This document shows, in pieces, positions 32,601 to 43,246 of a stretch of 64,000 nucleotides of DNA (position 1 is the first letter of the stretch; every line of letters starts with the position of its first letter). The translations under genes and the position numbers were made by a program. The stretch is from Gigantopelta aegis. Its lineage: Eukaryota > Mollusca > Gastropoda > Neomphalida > Peltospiridae. The stretch covers positions 11,021,957 to 11,085,956 of the forward strand of contig NC_054703.1 in the NCBI RefSeq assembly GCF_016097555.1, given 5' to 3'. The notes below the pieces were generated by a model. It ran no database searches and had not been told where the DNA came from. It worked only from the letters and a program-made list of their open reading frames with translations.

Positions 32601-32998
32601 AAATATGACACCTATTTATTATTATTATTGTTTTAACATATCTGTTCTAAGCCTGTATCCACACCGGCACATGTTCTACGATTGCGCATGATACAACAAA
32701 CGAAACCACGACGAGCACGAGCTACGCTAGAGCTCAAAAGGGTGTGGAGGCGGGGTGGAGTGGGGTGGCAGTGTAAAGTATAGTGGTACGACTCTTCTTT
32801 CAAATTCAATTGAGGACATTTTCAGAGATACCACAAATATAACCCACAAAAGTGCCTCTTTGAAAAGTGTTAGGCCATGAGCCGCCCCTGCAGTGGCGTA
32901 GGGAGGCGGCCTACGGGAATCCACCCCCACCCCATCTAATTTAAAAAAAAAAAAAAATTTTTTTTTTTTTTTTATAAAATCATATATACACATGTATA
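32601..32998. other. Spacer ending in an unclassified repeat border
   Basis: CCTGTATCCACACCGGCAC at 32650 resembles the pogo-like ends at 35956. CAGTGGCGTAGGGAGGCGG at 32891 and AAATCCTGCCTATGCCAGTG at 35800 on the other side of the mariner look like two ends of one older element that the mariner entered. Confidence 0.35.
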
Positions 32999-33219
32999 CT
33001 CCTCCAAAAATGTTAAGGATCGGTATTTACTTTGCACATAACATCAGAACCAGAAAAGATAAAATGCTTAAATTTGTTTCAACTATAACTTGTTTGTGTG
33101 TGTGATTAAACAAACAATTTTGATAAAAACGAAAACTCGTACAAAATTCATACTGATTTTCAATGATCAGCGGAACAGAAATTTTTATTATGTGTGAAAG
33201 TTAGTTCACCAATTGCTGT

Positions 33220-35458
33220 TTAATAGCGGGCATGACCACCACGAGCATTAATCACTGCTCTGCAACGTCGCTGCATGCTCTGTATCAAGTGCCTAATGTT
33301 CTGCAGTGGAGTGTTCTGCCATTCTCTAATCAGAGCATTTGCAAGGTCGTCTATGGTTCTTGGTGGGTTATCAAGTCTTAAAATGCGTGTCTGAAGTTGA
33401 TCCCAGATGTGCTCGATAGGGTTAAGGTCGGGAGAAACTGGCCAATCCATTATTTCAATCGTCTCTTTGTCACGGGGATTCTATAATTCCCGTAACTGAA
33501 TAAAACACGATTATCAAAATATCTCTCCTAACTGTATATCTATTAGATCTCTCTGTAACAGGCTGTTAAACCCTAGTATGGCTCGTCTCTAGGTATGATC
33601 AGAGATACGATCTTATATAAAGTATATATTAATATAGCACGTTTAGCTCACTAGAAACACAACAAAACACAATACACTTTGGAATCTGTATTAATCTACG
33701 CTGACAAATGTACAGCCGTAGTAGTTAATTAATAACAGCAATAATAACAACCCAGAACTGATCACTTAATTAGTTAATCTCTAGGTGTCTAGTTACAAAA
33801 TATGCGAATCACTTCACCGTTACACCACACCCACACGTGTGATAATTGAGAAACGCTTCCAGAAGAAGTTAATTAATAAAGGAATTACAACACCATTCCT
33901 AACTGGTTAATTTTTAATTAACCCTTACTACTCGTTCAGTAACGTGTGATAATTTAGGAACGCTTCCAGGGGAACTTAATTAATAAAGGAATTACAGCTC
34001 TATTCCTAACGGGTTAATTTTTAATTAACCCTTAACTACTCTTTCAGTAACCTGGTAACACAGAATTAATACTGGTACCGATCACAATATTGACAATAAC
34101 CTACAGTGTACCTAGGTCGTCTAGGATGACTGGCTAAGCTTTATATTACCAAATACTCGTATAATGTTAGAACAAAAAGTCTACGATTTACTTCGTCAGA
34201 TGACCGAAGACACTGTCTAAAGAATATTGGTATAATACAGTATTAAAATAATTAAAGTCACATCAATCACATCAAGGTTATACACACGTTCGTGATCCCC
34301 TGGAGCCTTCCTAGTTCGTTCTCCTCGATATCTCTAAAACACTAGCTATTTATTATAAATCAGGATTTTGCCTGGGGGTACAAGGCGGTACCTCACGTAT
34401 CATCTCATATTCTACCTCCACTAGAGTCGGTATATTTCTCTCTGATCGTCAGTCTGGCTGTCGCCAACCGCGAGCAATCTCCTGGCCATAAACAGCACTA
34501 CCGGAGATATTACGTAACTACTAGCCACATGGCCTCCGCACCTGGCTGGGTGTGTATTAGGCGTACCGATCGAAGACCGTCGCGCAGAAGTTTTACGTAA
34601 CAAGTTGCCCATCTGGGCTTAAGTGCAATGAAACTGCACACGGCCCACTAACACAATTAAAATCGCCACAGGCGAAAACAAATTAAGAGCATGTACCGTC
34701 ACACTCTTCTTCAAGGTAATCCCTCACAATTCGTGCTCTATGTGGCCATGCGTTATCGTCCATTAGCACAAACTCAGGACCAATGGCACCTGCAAAAGGT
34801 CTCACAAGTGGATGAAGGATCTCATCTCTGTACCGAATTGATGTAAGAGCTCTATTCCATTCAAAGATATTCCACCCCATACCATAATTGATCCCCCACC
34901 AAACCGATCGTGTTGCAATATGTTACAGTCAGCATATCGCTCTCCAGGTTGACGCCAAACACGCCTACGGCCATCGTTAAAGTCCAAGCAAAATCTTGAC
35001 TCGTCTGTAAACAGAACAGGATGCCAATGACGACGTTGCCATCAGACGTGGTTTCGCGCCCACAACAATCGAGCTTGACGGTGACGTGGGAGCAGTATTG
35101 GACTTACTGCTGGCCTACGGCCTCAGCAATTGGCTGTACGGAGTCTGTTTCTCAATGTGTGTGGGGTGATGCGGACTCCAGTGGCCTGGCGGAATTGTCT
35201 ATTCAGGTTTGCAGCATCATCAAAACGATTTCGACGAGCTAATGTCACCATAAATCTGTCTTGACGCTGTGTTGTAGCTCGCGGTCTTCCACTCCTGGGT
35301 CTATCACGCAATTGTCCAGTATTGTTGTAACGTGTTTTCAATCTGGAAATAGCACTTTGTGATACTGCAAGTATTCTAGCCACCTGCCTTTGACCACTTT
35401 CAAGCATTCTGATTGCTCTGCCTCGCTCTTCAATTGTCAAATGGCGTCGTGGTGGCAT
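33220..35458 (-). pseudogene. Transposase of Tc1/mariner element 1, interrupted
   Basis: N-terminal part (35123-35458) starts MPPRRHLTIEERGRAIRML and has helix-turn-helix words (ARILAVSQSAISRLKTRY) and a GRPRATT linker, as in Tc1-like transposases. The middle part gives RFGGGSIMVWGGIS and FVLMDDNAWPHRA, holding the second catalytic Asp. The C-terminal part (33220-33450) gives SPDLNPIEHIWD with the catalytic Glu and ends GGHARY. The reading frame also has a shift or deletion between 34990 and 35120, so the enzyme would be inactive even without the LTR at 33468-34703. Confidence 0.85.
33468..34703. mobile_element. Solo LTR of an LTR retrotransposon, 1236 bp, inserted in mariner element 1
   Basis: Begins TGTCACGGGG and ends CCGTCACA, the TG...CA form of LTR ends, and is flanked by a perfect 5-bp target duplication CTCTT (33463-33467 and 34704-34708). 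A block of about 112 bp with AACGCTTCCAG and GGTTAATTTTTAATTAACCC is present twice in tandem near 33840-34045. No internal coding region is present, as expected when an element has recombined between its LTRs. The family (Gypsy or BEL-like) cannot be told from the LTR alone. The perfect target duplication suggests a fairly young insertion. Confidence 0.8.
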
Positions 35459-35690
35459 TATAACTGAACTTTAACATTAAACGATGTGTAGTCTCAAACT
35501 GACGACATTCAATTTAAATTTGCGATTTCAAAACAGTGCGTTTTCACTTGATTTTCACCCAAGCCACTTCAAGGCCCAGGTGCGCACGTGCAAATTGTGC
35601 ATAATCGTGTAAAACAATCTACACGCAAAGTACGATATCTTATTGGTACTCGTGAAACTAAAAATAACACTTTTCATCTTTATATAAGAA

Positions 35691-35694
<4 letters not shown>

Positions 35695-35731
<37 letters not shown>
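35695..35731. repeat. (TA)n microsatellite
   Basis: About 18 TA units just inside the right end of mariner element 1. Confidence 0.95.
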
Positions 35732-35735
<4 letters not shown>

Positions 35736-35900
35736 CCTTAACGTTTTTGGAGGAGTATATATACATAGTGTGGGTTCCTCCCCCCAACAATCCCAATATA
35801 AAATCCTGCCTATGCCAGTGGAGGGTACCCAAGCCTAGAACGATACAAATGTATGGGGCTTGTATTTCATAATTAAATATATAATTAATATTCATATATA

Positions 35901-35903
<3 letters not shown>

Positions 35904-35955
<52 letters not shown>
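35904..35955. repeat. (CA)n microsatellite
   Basis: About 25 CA units directly before a pogo-like end. Confidence 0.97.
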
Positions 35956-35956
<1 letters not shown>

Positions 35957-36230
35957 GTGGACTGTCCAAACCGGCATCTATCTAAACGGCATTATGTGTA
36001 AACCGGCACAGTTTTAAAGTCCCGTTCAGCTACCGTTAATTTGTTAGGAAACAAAACATCTGTCGACGCAGGATGCCTCCTATTCCGGACTTCGGATGCA
36101 AATTCAAGAACAAAAGAACCTTTCATGTAGTAATTAGCTCTGTCTACACCGGCGCGCGATCTTGCCCCTATACTGTCTACACCGGCATGCGACCATACCT
36201 ACTGTCTGCCAGTGATCACCTTTTAACAAT
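35956..36230. mobile_element. Pogo/Tigger-like element end (tentative)
   Basis: AGTGGACTGTCCAAACCGGC, then repeated AAACCGGC-like words and GTCCCGTTCAGCTACCGTT, TTCAAGAACAAAAGAACC. The segment 42820-43020 is clearly related (GTGGACTCTTGTCTAAACCG, CAGTCCAGCTACCGTTTA, CAAGAACAAAAGAACCG). Both start right after a microsatellite. Repeated AAACCGG near a TA-flanked end recalls pogo-type elements, but no transposase or second end was found. Confidence 0.35.
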
Positions 36231-36840
36231 GACGGCAGTTCCCCGGTAATTAGGACACTACAAAAAGTGTTATGAAATAATCGGGACTCTTTGAATGCTT
36301 AAGAAACAAGTAACAACAGCTGTAGTAACGGGTGTAGGTAGCAAGATAAATCGTATTATTATTTGTATGTGTTCATACCTGCATTGCATCATACCGATCT
36401 GTCTAAGGTGATAAATTCAGATCCCTATTTTATATGATATTAATCAATAAGATAATGCTATTTATTCTGGTTGTTGTTTTAAATGCGTTCTGATTTGAAC
36501 ACATATTTTTATTAGTCAAATGTTAATATCCCACTTTCAAAAGACGGGACTGAACTTGTGTCCTGCTTTTCACAGGTAGGTAGGTAACTAGGTTAACGTG
36601 CTTATATACCACTTCCTCACCAATCGAGGTATCATTAGAGTAGATGTACAAATGTGTTAAGACCAACATGTCCAAACTAGCGTCTGTTAAGAATCAGCTG
36701 TTTTTCGAACAATCATTCTCTGCTGTCGGCATGTTGACCTACTAACTGAATGCCTGATGCTACCTCACTTGTCTGATGCGGGTCAAATCGACTGAGCTGT
36801 GGGGTTTTTCCCCAAGCGTTTTACAAAACGTCGCTTTATT
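36231..36840. other. Unassigned spacer
   Basis: No supported gene, RNA or repeat. Confidence 0.35.
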
Positions 36841-37668
36841 AATAACTGTAATATTTATGTATTTGTTTTATATACTGTGTATTAATAATGTGCCATGATT
36901 GTGGACCTTTAAATTATATGTACTTCGACATGTTTGTGAGTAGTGTGATTTTTTTATTAAACAGTATATCGCAGAAAATATTACAAATGGCAGCGATAAA
37001 GAACCGCCATTGACCAAGGCTCGCTGAGATGCCCATAGAAAATACTGGAAACATGTCTAATATCTTATGTGAAACACTTATTATTTACATATAGGGCCTA
37101 TATACTTTTTTTTATCCATTCTTTTCCTTCTTTCTTAAAACAAAATCATAACATAAAACATGTGACTATATAATGAAAATTGTGTATATTTATTATTTTA
37201 ATTATATTTAGTTCTAGATGTTTTTTTAGTAATGTGAAATACGCATATTTTATTAAAAAGTATCATACAGAAGACATTACAAATGGCAACGGCAAAGAAT
37301 TGCAAATGGCCGAATTTGACAACGGCAACCGGGGTGTTACAACAAAGACAGTCCTATCCCATGTTCTATTTTGACTATCAGAAATTTAGGACTGTAACCT
37401 CATCTGCCAAGAATAGATTTATTTGTGGGCAACATTACACAATGCATACAAATCAGAGTGATTTACATGAACCTAAAATACAGTTGAGAATTGTAATTAA
37501 TTTGTAAATGGAAAATGTAAAAATTCGCTCTAATATACTGAATAAACCTACTGAACAACAATCAGGTTATCATAAAGGAAAAGTTTTGAGAAAGGTATTC
37601 TGACCTGTGCTTCGGACTATTTAAGTATGACGATATGCGGACAACGATTAGTTATTTCTACTTTATAT
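36841..37668. repeat. U-module copy 5 (contains an internal duplication)
   Basis: GCATTACAAATGGCAGCGA-type words at 36976 and again ACATTACAAATGGCAACGG at 37273, so two successive U-module starts, then GACTATCAGAAATTTAGGAC, ACTGAACAACAATCAGGTTA and ATGCGGACAACGATTAG. A weak plus-strand frame at 37180-37374 is not conserved between copies. Confidence 0.5.
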
Positions 37669-37672
37669 TTAA

Positions 37673-38508
37673 AGCCGCACGCCCTAGTTCCATCCAGCGA
37701 AAATAAATTATAATTTGGTTAATCTACAAACCTGTAACACACTTAGATCACGTTTTTATCAAATGGAGTGAAAAAGCAGGTTTTATATCGATAAATACCA
37801 TGGGAATCCTCATGTCCCAATTGCTTGAAATAATTTTGAAAGTTAGTATTCTGATGTCACTGGTAGATGTCGCTCGAAGCACAACAATGCCTACGTCACG
37901 ACAAATTTCACAGAGTGCGCACAGACTTGGGGTGCGTTCCTTTCACCTCTCCTGGACATGTTCCAACTGTTCTGTCCTGGTTGTATCCCCTCTCCAGATA
38001 TCGTAAGGCTTAGCAGAATTATTGGTTTTAAGGGTTTGTAACGTTTTGTATTGAGATACTTACTTGTCTGAACTTTATTGTTACTGAAAATGTTCACGAA
38101 CTGTGAAGAAAAATCTCACAAATGAACAACAAGCAAACGACAACAAATCGGATGTTGATTGCGCGAACCGTGCACGAGAAAACAAACCGAACCAAAATGA
38201 TAACGGTCACGTGGTATACCAACGTCTGTGACATTGAAATGGGAATATCCCCTCTAAAAATAGATTAGACCTTGTCTGCTCAACGGTTTTTTTCTCAGAG
38301 GCCCGTGGCATTTTATGAAATACGAAAAATGTATTTTGTGGTATTACAAACACCAGGATTACCAGGATTACCAAAAAAACACTTCAGGTGAATGAAAATG
38401 TATATTCTAAATAATAAACGGTAAGTAAAGTGCAATTTTATTTGTGAAAAAAATGGGTTTAATAGCGAAAAACAACGGCGTAATGGTTAACAACTAGGGC
38501 GTGTCCCT
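37673..38508. mobile_element. MITE flanked by TTAA, ends AGGGACACGCCCTAGTT
   Basis: Left end TTAA then AGCCGCACGCCCTAGTT; right end, reversed, TTAA then AGGGACACGCCCTAGTT. TTAA at 37669-37672 and 38509-38512 would be the target duplication, as for piggyBac-like and Kolobok elements. Length 836 bp with no transposase. U-module words continue on both sides, which confirms an insertion. Bases 37995-38180 are shared with the 3.1-kb element. Confidence 0.75.
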
Positions 38509-38512
38509 TTAA

Positions 38513-38795
38513 GTACCTGGAATGAATAATAATATAAAAAATCTTCACTTGTCTTAAATGTACTCGATTATTTTGCAAAACAAAACCCAACCATAAATTG
38601 TGTTCTACACAATAATTCATGGACTTTTCTTTGTGCATTATTTAGCTTTACAATAAAACAAGAAACTAAGTTAAATTTGTGTCTGTAGATCTTTAAACCT
38701 GTTTTAACTGACGTCTCAAATCAATTCACGGCCAAACGGTTTTGTCCCGTATAGCTTGATGAAGTTTTAATGGGAGAGGGTCTCTTTTTGTTTTT
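38513..38795. repeat. U-module copy 5, right part
   Basis: Words AATTGTGTTCTACACAATAA, TGTCTGTAGATCTTTAAACC, TCAATTCACGGCCAAACG and AGCTTGATGAAGTTT. Confidence 0.5.
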
Positions 38796-38807
38796 CTTTA
38801 TGTTTTA

Positions 38808-39110
38808 TTGTTTTATTTTATTTTTTTCAAGACAAAGGGTTGTGACAATTGTATTTTGAAAGAAGTTTATCTAGAAATGGTTAAAGATTGTGAAAACTAT
38901 GTAAATTGGTCTACACTTGTCAAACACGTTTTTGACAAAGATGGAATGTCATTTATCACATATCTATCACAAATGTTACAATTCATTTAAGAGATAGATT
39001 TACACGAGAAGTGTATGCTAATCTCTGTTTCTTTAAAATGTCTAATTTATAAGCACTTAACTAATAATCACCGTATTCAGTATTATTTTAACAAAAAACT
39101 CCACCCCTTT
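38808..39110 (+). pseudogene. Possible C-terminal fragment of a LINE reverse transcriptase
   Basis: The frame gives KTKGCDNCILKEVYLEMVKD, then WSTLVKHVFDKDGMSFI. The pattern of a W, VK, F and G-M-x-F resembles the tail region of molluscan CR1-like LINE proteins as I remember it, and a following frame gives HLRDRFTREVYANLCFFKMS. No catalytic motif is present. The likeness is weak; it may be unrelated. Confidence 0.25.
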
Positions 39111-39118
39111 CTTACTGT

Positions 39119-39342
39119 TCAAGCACGCTGTCCTGGGCACACAATATAGCTATGCGAATTGTCTATCCATAGCAGTGGGGTAAGGATCAGTTGTTAAAGG
39201 TTACCGAGAGCAAAATTGTACAGTTGCCTTACAGCTACCCCAACAGGTCTAAGTCTTTAACTCTCACTGGATGGGAGCCGGTACCGGGATACGAGCCCAG
39301 ACATACCAGTTTTAAGTTCAATGACTCAACCACCGAGACTGA
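39119..39342 (-). mobile_element. SINE, S3 family
   Basis: Tail left CAAGCACGCTGTCCTGGGCA, body GATGGGAGCCGGTACCGGGA, head right CCCAGACATACCAG and CAACCACCGAGACTG. Confidence 0.75.
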
Positions 39343-39985
39343 TATTTATCTCGCCCAGTTGTTGAGAGACAATAGTTTGAAACAAAAGTAACACGCACAT
39401 TCTTTTTAACGATATATAAACAAATATTTAATCACGTGAAGGACTTATTATTTTATATTTAAAAACAACAACAACAAAAAACCCCACAACATTACAGCTA
39501 GGTATATATTATGCAACTCGTACAAATTTATATTATATTTTGTTCAAGAGATATAAAGAAGTATTATTTTGAAAGCATTATATGGGCAACGAAATATAAT
39601 CGCAAATGACAGAATTTCACTAAACTAACCGGTATGTCACAACAACGAGAGTCCGATCCCGTGTTCTATTTCGGGGATTAGACATCAATGACTTGTAACA
39701 AGGTCAACCTATAATAAATCTGTGTTTCGGTAAAAATAGACGATACATACAAATTACTGCGCGACTTACGTGAACCGCAAGAAACAAGGGAGAAATGAAA
39801 TTAAAGATATCAAAGAAAAACAAAGAATATTGTTGAATAAACTGAATAAACCTTCCCAACAACAATCGTATCGACACAAACCAAACGGTCACAAGAAGGC
39901 TATTCCGAACCGTTGTTCGCACTATTTAAGTACCATGAAATGCGGATTATGATTAATTCCTTCATTCATTTTAGTTCATTTCAAC
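39343..39985. repeat. U-module copy 6
   Basis: Words TTAACGATATATAAACAAAT, AATATAATCGCAAATGAC, GAGAGTCCGATCCCGTGTTC, CAACAACAATCGTATCGAC and TGAAATGCGGATTATGATTA. Confidence 0.5.
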
Positions 39986-40091
39986 ACTATTTTTGTATTT
40001 GTATCCAATTGTTTCTTTAAAACAAAATTAAAACATTAAATCATGTATTTATTTATTTGCCCTTGTAAGTTGTATTGCACAAACAAGGTGA

Positions 40092-40375
40092 TCGGTTTCA
40101 CAGTCTTTTGTTTCTTTGGGCTCCTGTCTGACACCAAGAATCAACATTTTCTCGAAATAAAAGTATGGAAAGAAGCACTAAAACAGAACACATGCAACAG
40201 AAATGAAAACTTGAATAGCATGCCAAGAACAGTTTACCTTTCGCTATAACTCTACACAAGCTATGCCTATTCTGTATATGCTCTTGTCCTTGAATAGTAA
40301 GAAGTATTGATGTTTGTGCTTTGTTTGATATTATAATGAACCAATACATCCTGTATACAGTTACGTGACGTTACA
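40092..40375 (-). pseudogene. ZnfF: relic of a ZNF unit, finger exon lost
   Basis: On the minus strand, GATTCTTGGTGTCAGACAGG then AGACTGTGAAACCG corresponds to the exon start of the other ZNF copies, and 40139-40370 matches their intron (CGAAATAAAAGTATGGAAAG, TGTCCTTGAATAGTAAGAAG, CCAATACATCCTGTATACAG). The acceptor AG has decayed as in ZnfD and ZnfG. No zinc finger is left: AT-rich sequence of U-module type starts directly to the left. A deletion joined this relic to the neighbouring unit. Confidence 0.65.
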
Positions 40376-40439
40376 GTTGCATTTCACTCTTGTGGTGCAA
40401 AAATATATGTATAGTGTATATCTTAGTCTGGCGAATCTT

Positions 40440-40612
40440 TGGGGGAAATGGCATCGCAGAATCGAACCACCTCAGTTGATCCGTTCAACTGATTGGGTTG
40501 TTTCTCGTTACAACCAATGCACCACAACTTGTCAAAGGCCGTAGTATGTGCTTTCCTGTCTATGGGAAAGTGCATATAAACTATCCCTTGCTGTATTAGG
40601 AAAATGTAGCGG
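40440..40612 (+). mobile_element. SINE fragment, S2-related
   Basis: ATCGAACCACCTCAGTTGAT, CGTTACAACCAATGCACCAC, AAGGCCGTAGTATGTGC, ATAAACTATCCCTTGCTG. Both head and tail are incomplete. Confidence 0.75.
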
Positions 40613-41000
40613 TTTTTTAATAATAATAAAATATGTTGCTATATAATGCAAATTGTGCATTTTATTATTTAAATTATATTTAGTTTAAGATGTTTGTTAG
40701 TGATAAATATGTATAGTTTATTTCAAAAGTATCACGCAGAAATCATTACGAATGGCAACGTAAAATAACTGCAATTGTCCGAATTTCACAGAAGCAACCA
40801 GGATGTCACAATAAAGAGAGTCCGACCCCGTGTTCTATTTCGACTATCAGATACTGAATATTAAATATTAACCTACTAGTATTTGCCGTGAATAAATTTG
40901 CCTTTAGACAAAATTCGGAATTGAACAAGTCAGTGATTTAGGTGATCCTCAAGAAATATTTGTAATTTATGTAACCAGGGGTAGTTTTAAGATTAATGAC
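40613..41000. repeat. U-module copy 7, very like copy 1
   Basis: TAATAATAATAAAATATGTTG, cut here to ATAATAAAATATGTTG, then AAGTATCACGCAGAAATC, GAGAGTCCGACCCCGTG, TATCAGATACTGAATATTA. Close to 4500-4860. Confidence 0.5.
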
Positions 41001-41370
41001 AACTACCGCATATGAATATTATATTAATACCTATTGTTAATATTTATATATCCTACATTTATTTTAGTTACACGTTTAACAGTGTCACGACAGGTTGCAT
41101 AATTATTGTATCAGTTGTCTATCAGTTGGTTAGTTGTGTTGTGTTTGAAGCAGTTGTGTGTGGGATCAGTGTACGTGAAGTTAGTGACGGTTACGCTTGA
41201 CTGAATACTCTGATACATGACAGGTAGCAATGCATGCTGGTAAAAATAACCACACCTTGGGCACTTCCATCTTTTTCTTAAGACGTCGAGATGTAAATGT
41301 ATAGCTTCTACATCAAATGAAAACCAAACTTTAGATCTTAACAGACTGCAAAGTCGTTAATTGTTTATAT
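41001..41370. other. Unassigned spacer
   Basis: No supported gene or repeat before the mariner end. Confidence 0.35.
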
Positions 41371-41371
41371 A

Positions 41372-42780
41372 CTCTTCAAAAAAAGAAACGCAAAAGGGTA
41401 CAAATGGGTTATAACTCCGATTTTATGTTTCCTACCGGTTCATGCTTTGTGAATATAAGGTCATTGCATGTCCCAAACACATTCCCACGGTTACATTCGA
41501 TAAAACGCAGCTACTGTACAATAAAGTTCCAAAATGTGAATATTCGCAAAAACGCAGCCACGTGCAAACCATGTCACCACTGCACGTGCGTTGTCTGCAC
41601 GTGCAACATGAACACCGAGAGTATAAAAGTGCAGGGTGTTCGCTTGCCTGGCCTCTGTATCTGGCCGACAGTTGACAATCCAGGACATGCCACGTCTCAG
41701 TGAACCGCAGAGAAACAATTCCATCGGCCGACTAGACGCAGGCGAATCCAGAACGGCCGTTGCCAGGGCATTCCATGTGTCCCCAAGCACCATCTCCAGA
41801 CTGTGGGACCGTTACCAGCAACATGGATCAACACGTGACCTCCCTAGATCCGGTCGACCACGGGTCACTACCCCCGGGCAGGACCGCTACATCCGGGTAC
41901 GCCACCTTCGGGAACGATTGACTACTGCCACCTCCACAGCCGCAGCAATACCAGGTTTGCGCAGGATATCCGACCAGACCGTACGGAACCGCCTACGTGA
42001 GGTAGGAATTCGTGCCAGACGTCCAGTTCGAGGTGTCATCTTAACACCACAACACCGTCGACTCCGACTGCAGTGGTGCCAGATTCATCGGCAATGGCCT
42101 CAACTGCGATGGAGACAGGTGTGGTTCAGTGACGAGTCCCGATTTCTGCTCCGACGTCATGATGGAAGATGTCGCGTGTATAGGCGTCGTGGTGAACGTT
42201 ATGCGGCAAACTGCGTGCAGGAAGTGGACAGATTCGGCGGGGGTAGTGTCATGGTGTGGGCAGCCATCTCACACACTGGCAGAACTGACCTGGTCCACGT
42301 GCAGGGCAACCTGAATGCACAGGGCTACATTGACCAGATCCTCCGGCCACACATCGTTCCAGTTATGGCCAACGCCAACGCAGTGTTCCAACATGACAAC
42401 GCCAGGCCTCACACAGCAAGTCTCACAACGGCTTTCCTACAGAACAACAACATTAATGTCCTTCCTTGGCCATGATATGATTTGAACCCAATTGAGCATC
42501 TATGGGACGAGTTGGACCGACGCCTCCGCACAACCACAGCCCCAGACCCTGGAGTTATCCCCCGGGACGTCATCCGTACTGCTTCAATACAGAGGCCACA
42601 CCCGGTATTGACTCCGATGACCTTGACCTTGGTGGTGTGTCCTATCCCTTACTCACAATGGACTAGAGTGAATTGTGAACAATCCTGCAACATTTGGTAA
42701 TTATCGGACTCACCATTCAATAATTAAATCAATTCTCCAAATGTTACGACAATGTGGTTTTGCGTTTCTTCTTTTGAAGA

Positions 42781-42781
<1 letters not shown>
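41372..42781 (+). mobile_element. Tc1/mariner element 2, 1410 bp, TIRs complete
   Basis: Terminal inverted repeats CTCTTCAAAAAAAGAAACGC and, reversed, CTCTTCAAAAGAAGAAACGC, one mismatch, both next to TA. A (TA)n run follows the right end. It carries a plus-strand transposase (41687-42611) and is about 99 percent like element 4 over the 765 bp shared, by eye. Confidence 0.92.
41687..42611 (+). pseudogene. Transposase of Tc1/mariner element 2, defective
   Basis: Start chosen at MPRLSEPQRNNSIGRLDAG, which matches the usual short N-terminus; 17 earlier codons are open. Helix-turn-helix words AVARAFHVSPSTISRLWDRY, GRPRVTTPGQD linker, first Asp in WFSDESRF, RFGGGSVMVWAAIS, second Asp in FQHDNARPHTA. 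At NVLPWP the frame stops, two codons before DLNPIEHLWDEL, the Glu block. After RRLRTTTAPDP a deletion of perhaps 120 bp and a frame change lead to the family end RGHTRY. So the enzyme lacks a usable C-terminal part. Confidence 0.88.

Positions 42782-42817
<36 letters not shown>
42782..42817. repeat. (TA)n microsatellite
   Basis: About 17 TA units between mariner element 2 and the pogo-like end. Confidence 0.95.
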
Positions 42818-42820
<3 letters not shown>

Positions 42821-43020
42821 GACTCTTGTCTAAACCGGATTCTGTGTAATCCGGATCTCTGCGTAAACCGGTCCATTTCTAAAGCCCAGTCCAGCTACCG
42901 TTTATCTCTTAGGTATAAATCTCTGCCTAATCCGTACTCTTTTACTCCGGACTCCGGATCAAAAATCAAGAACAAAAGAACCGTTCATGCATTAATTACC
43001 TCTGTATACTCCGGATTGGG
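42818..43020. mobile_element. Pogo/Tigger-like element end (tentative), second copy
   Basis: GTGGACTCTTGTCTAAACCG, ATCCGGATCTCTGCG, AAACCGGTCCATTTC, CAGTCCAGCTACCG. Related to 35956-36230. Repeated CCGGA words; no second end. Confidence 0.35.
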
Positions 43021-43246
43021 ATTTGACTGAAGGACGGGCTGCTTAATTAGTTGAACAATGATCGTCAATTGCCAAGTAATCGGAACGCCGACACAAGATC
43101 AAACACAAAATGTAATCACACTGTGTGAAGTTTACTCTTATTGTGGTTGGCCGTTAGATCTGGATTTTGTATTCAAATAATTTCGTACGTACGAATAAAT
43201 AATGTTTTAGGAAATAAAATGAAATTTAACCTAGTGCAAATATTAT

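Larger units (their letters stand above)
32999..35755 (-). mobile_element. Tc1/mariner element 1, split by a solo LTR
   Basis: Terminal inverted repeats CTCCTCCAAAAATGTTAAGG (left) and, reversed, CTCCTCCAAAAACGTTAAGG (right), each next to a TA. Without the inserted LTR the element is about 1.5 kb, the usual size. It carries a minus-strand transposase (33220-35458). A (TA)n run lies just inside the right end. Confidence 0.85.

Noticed and set aside
34421-34612. 63-codon frame inside the solo LTR
   Set aside because: No domain; LTR sequence is not expected to code here.
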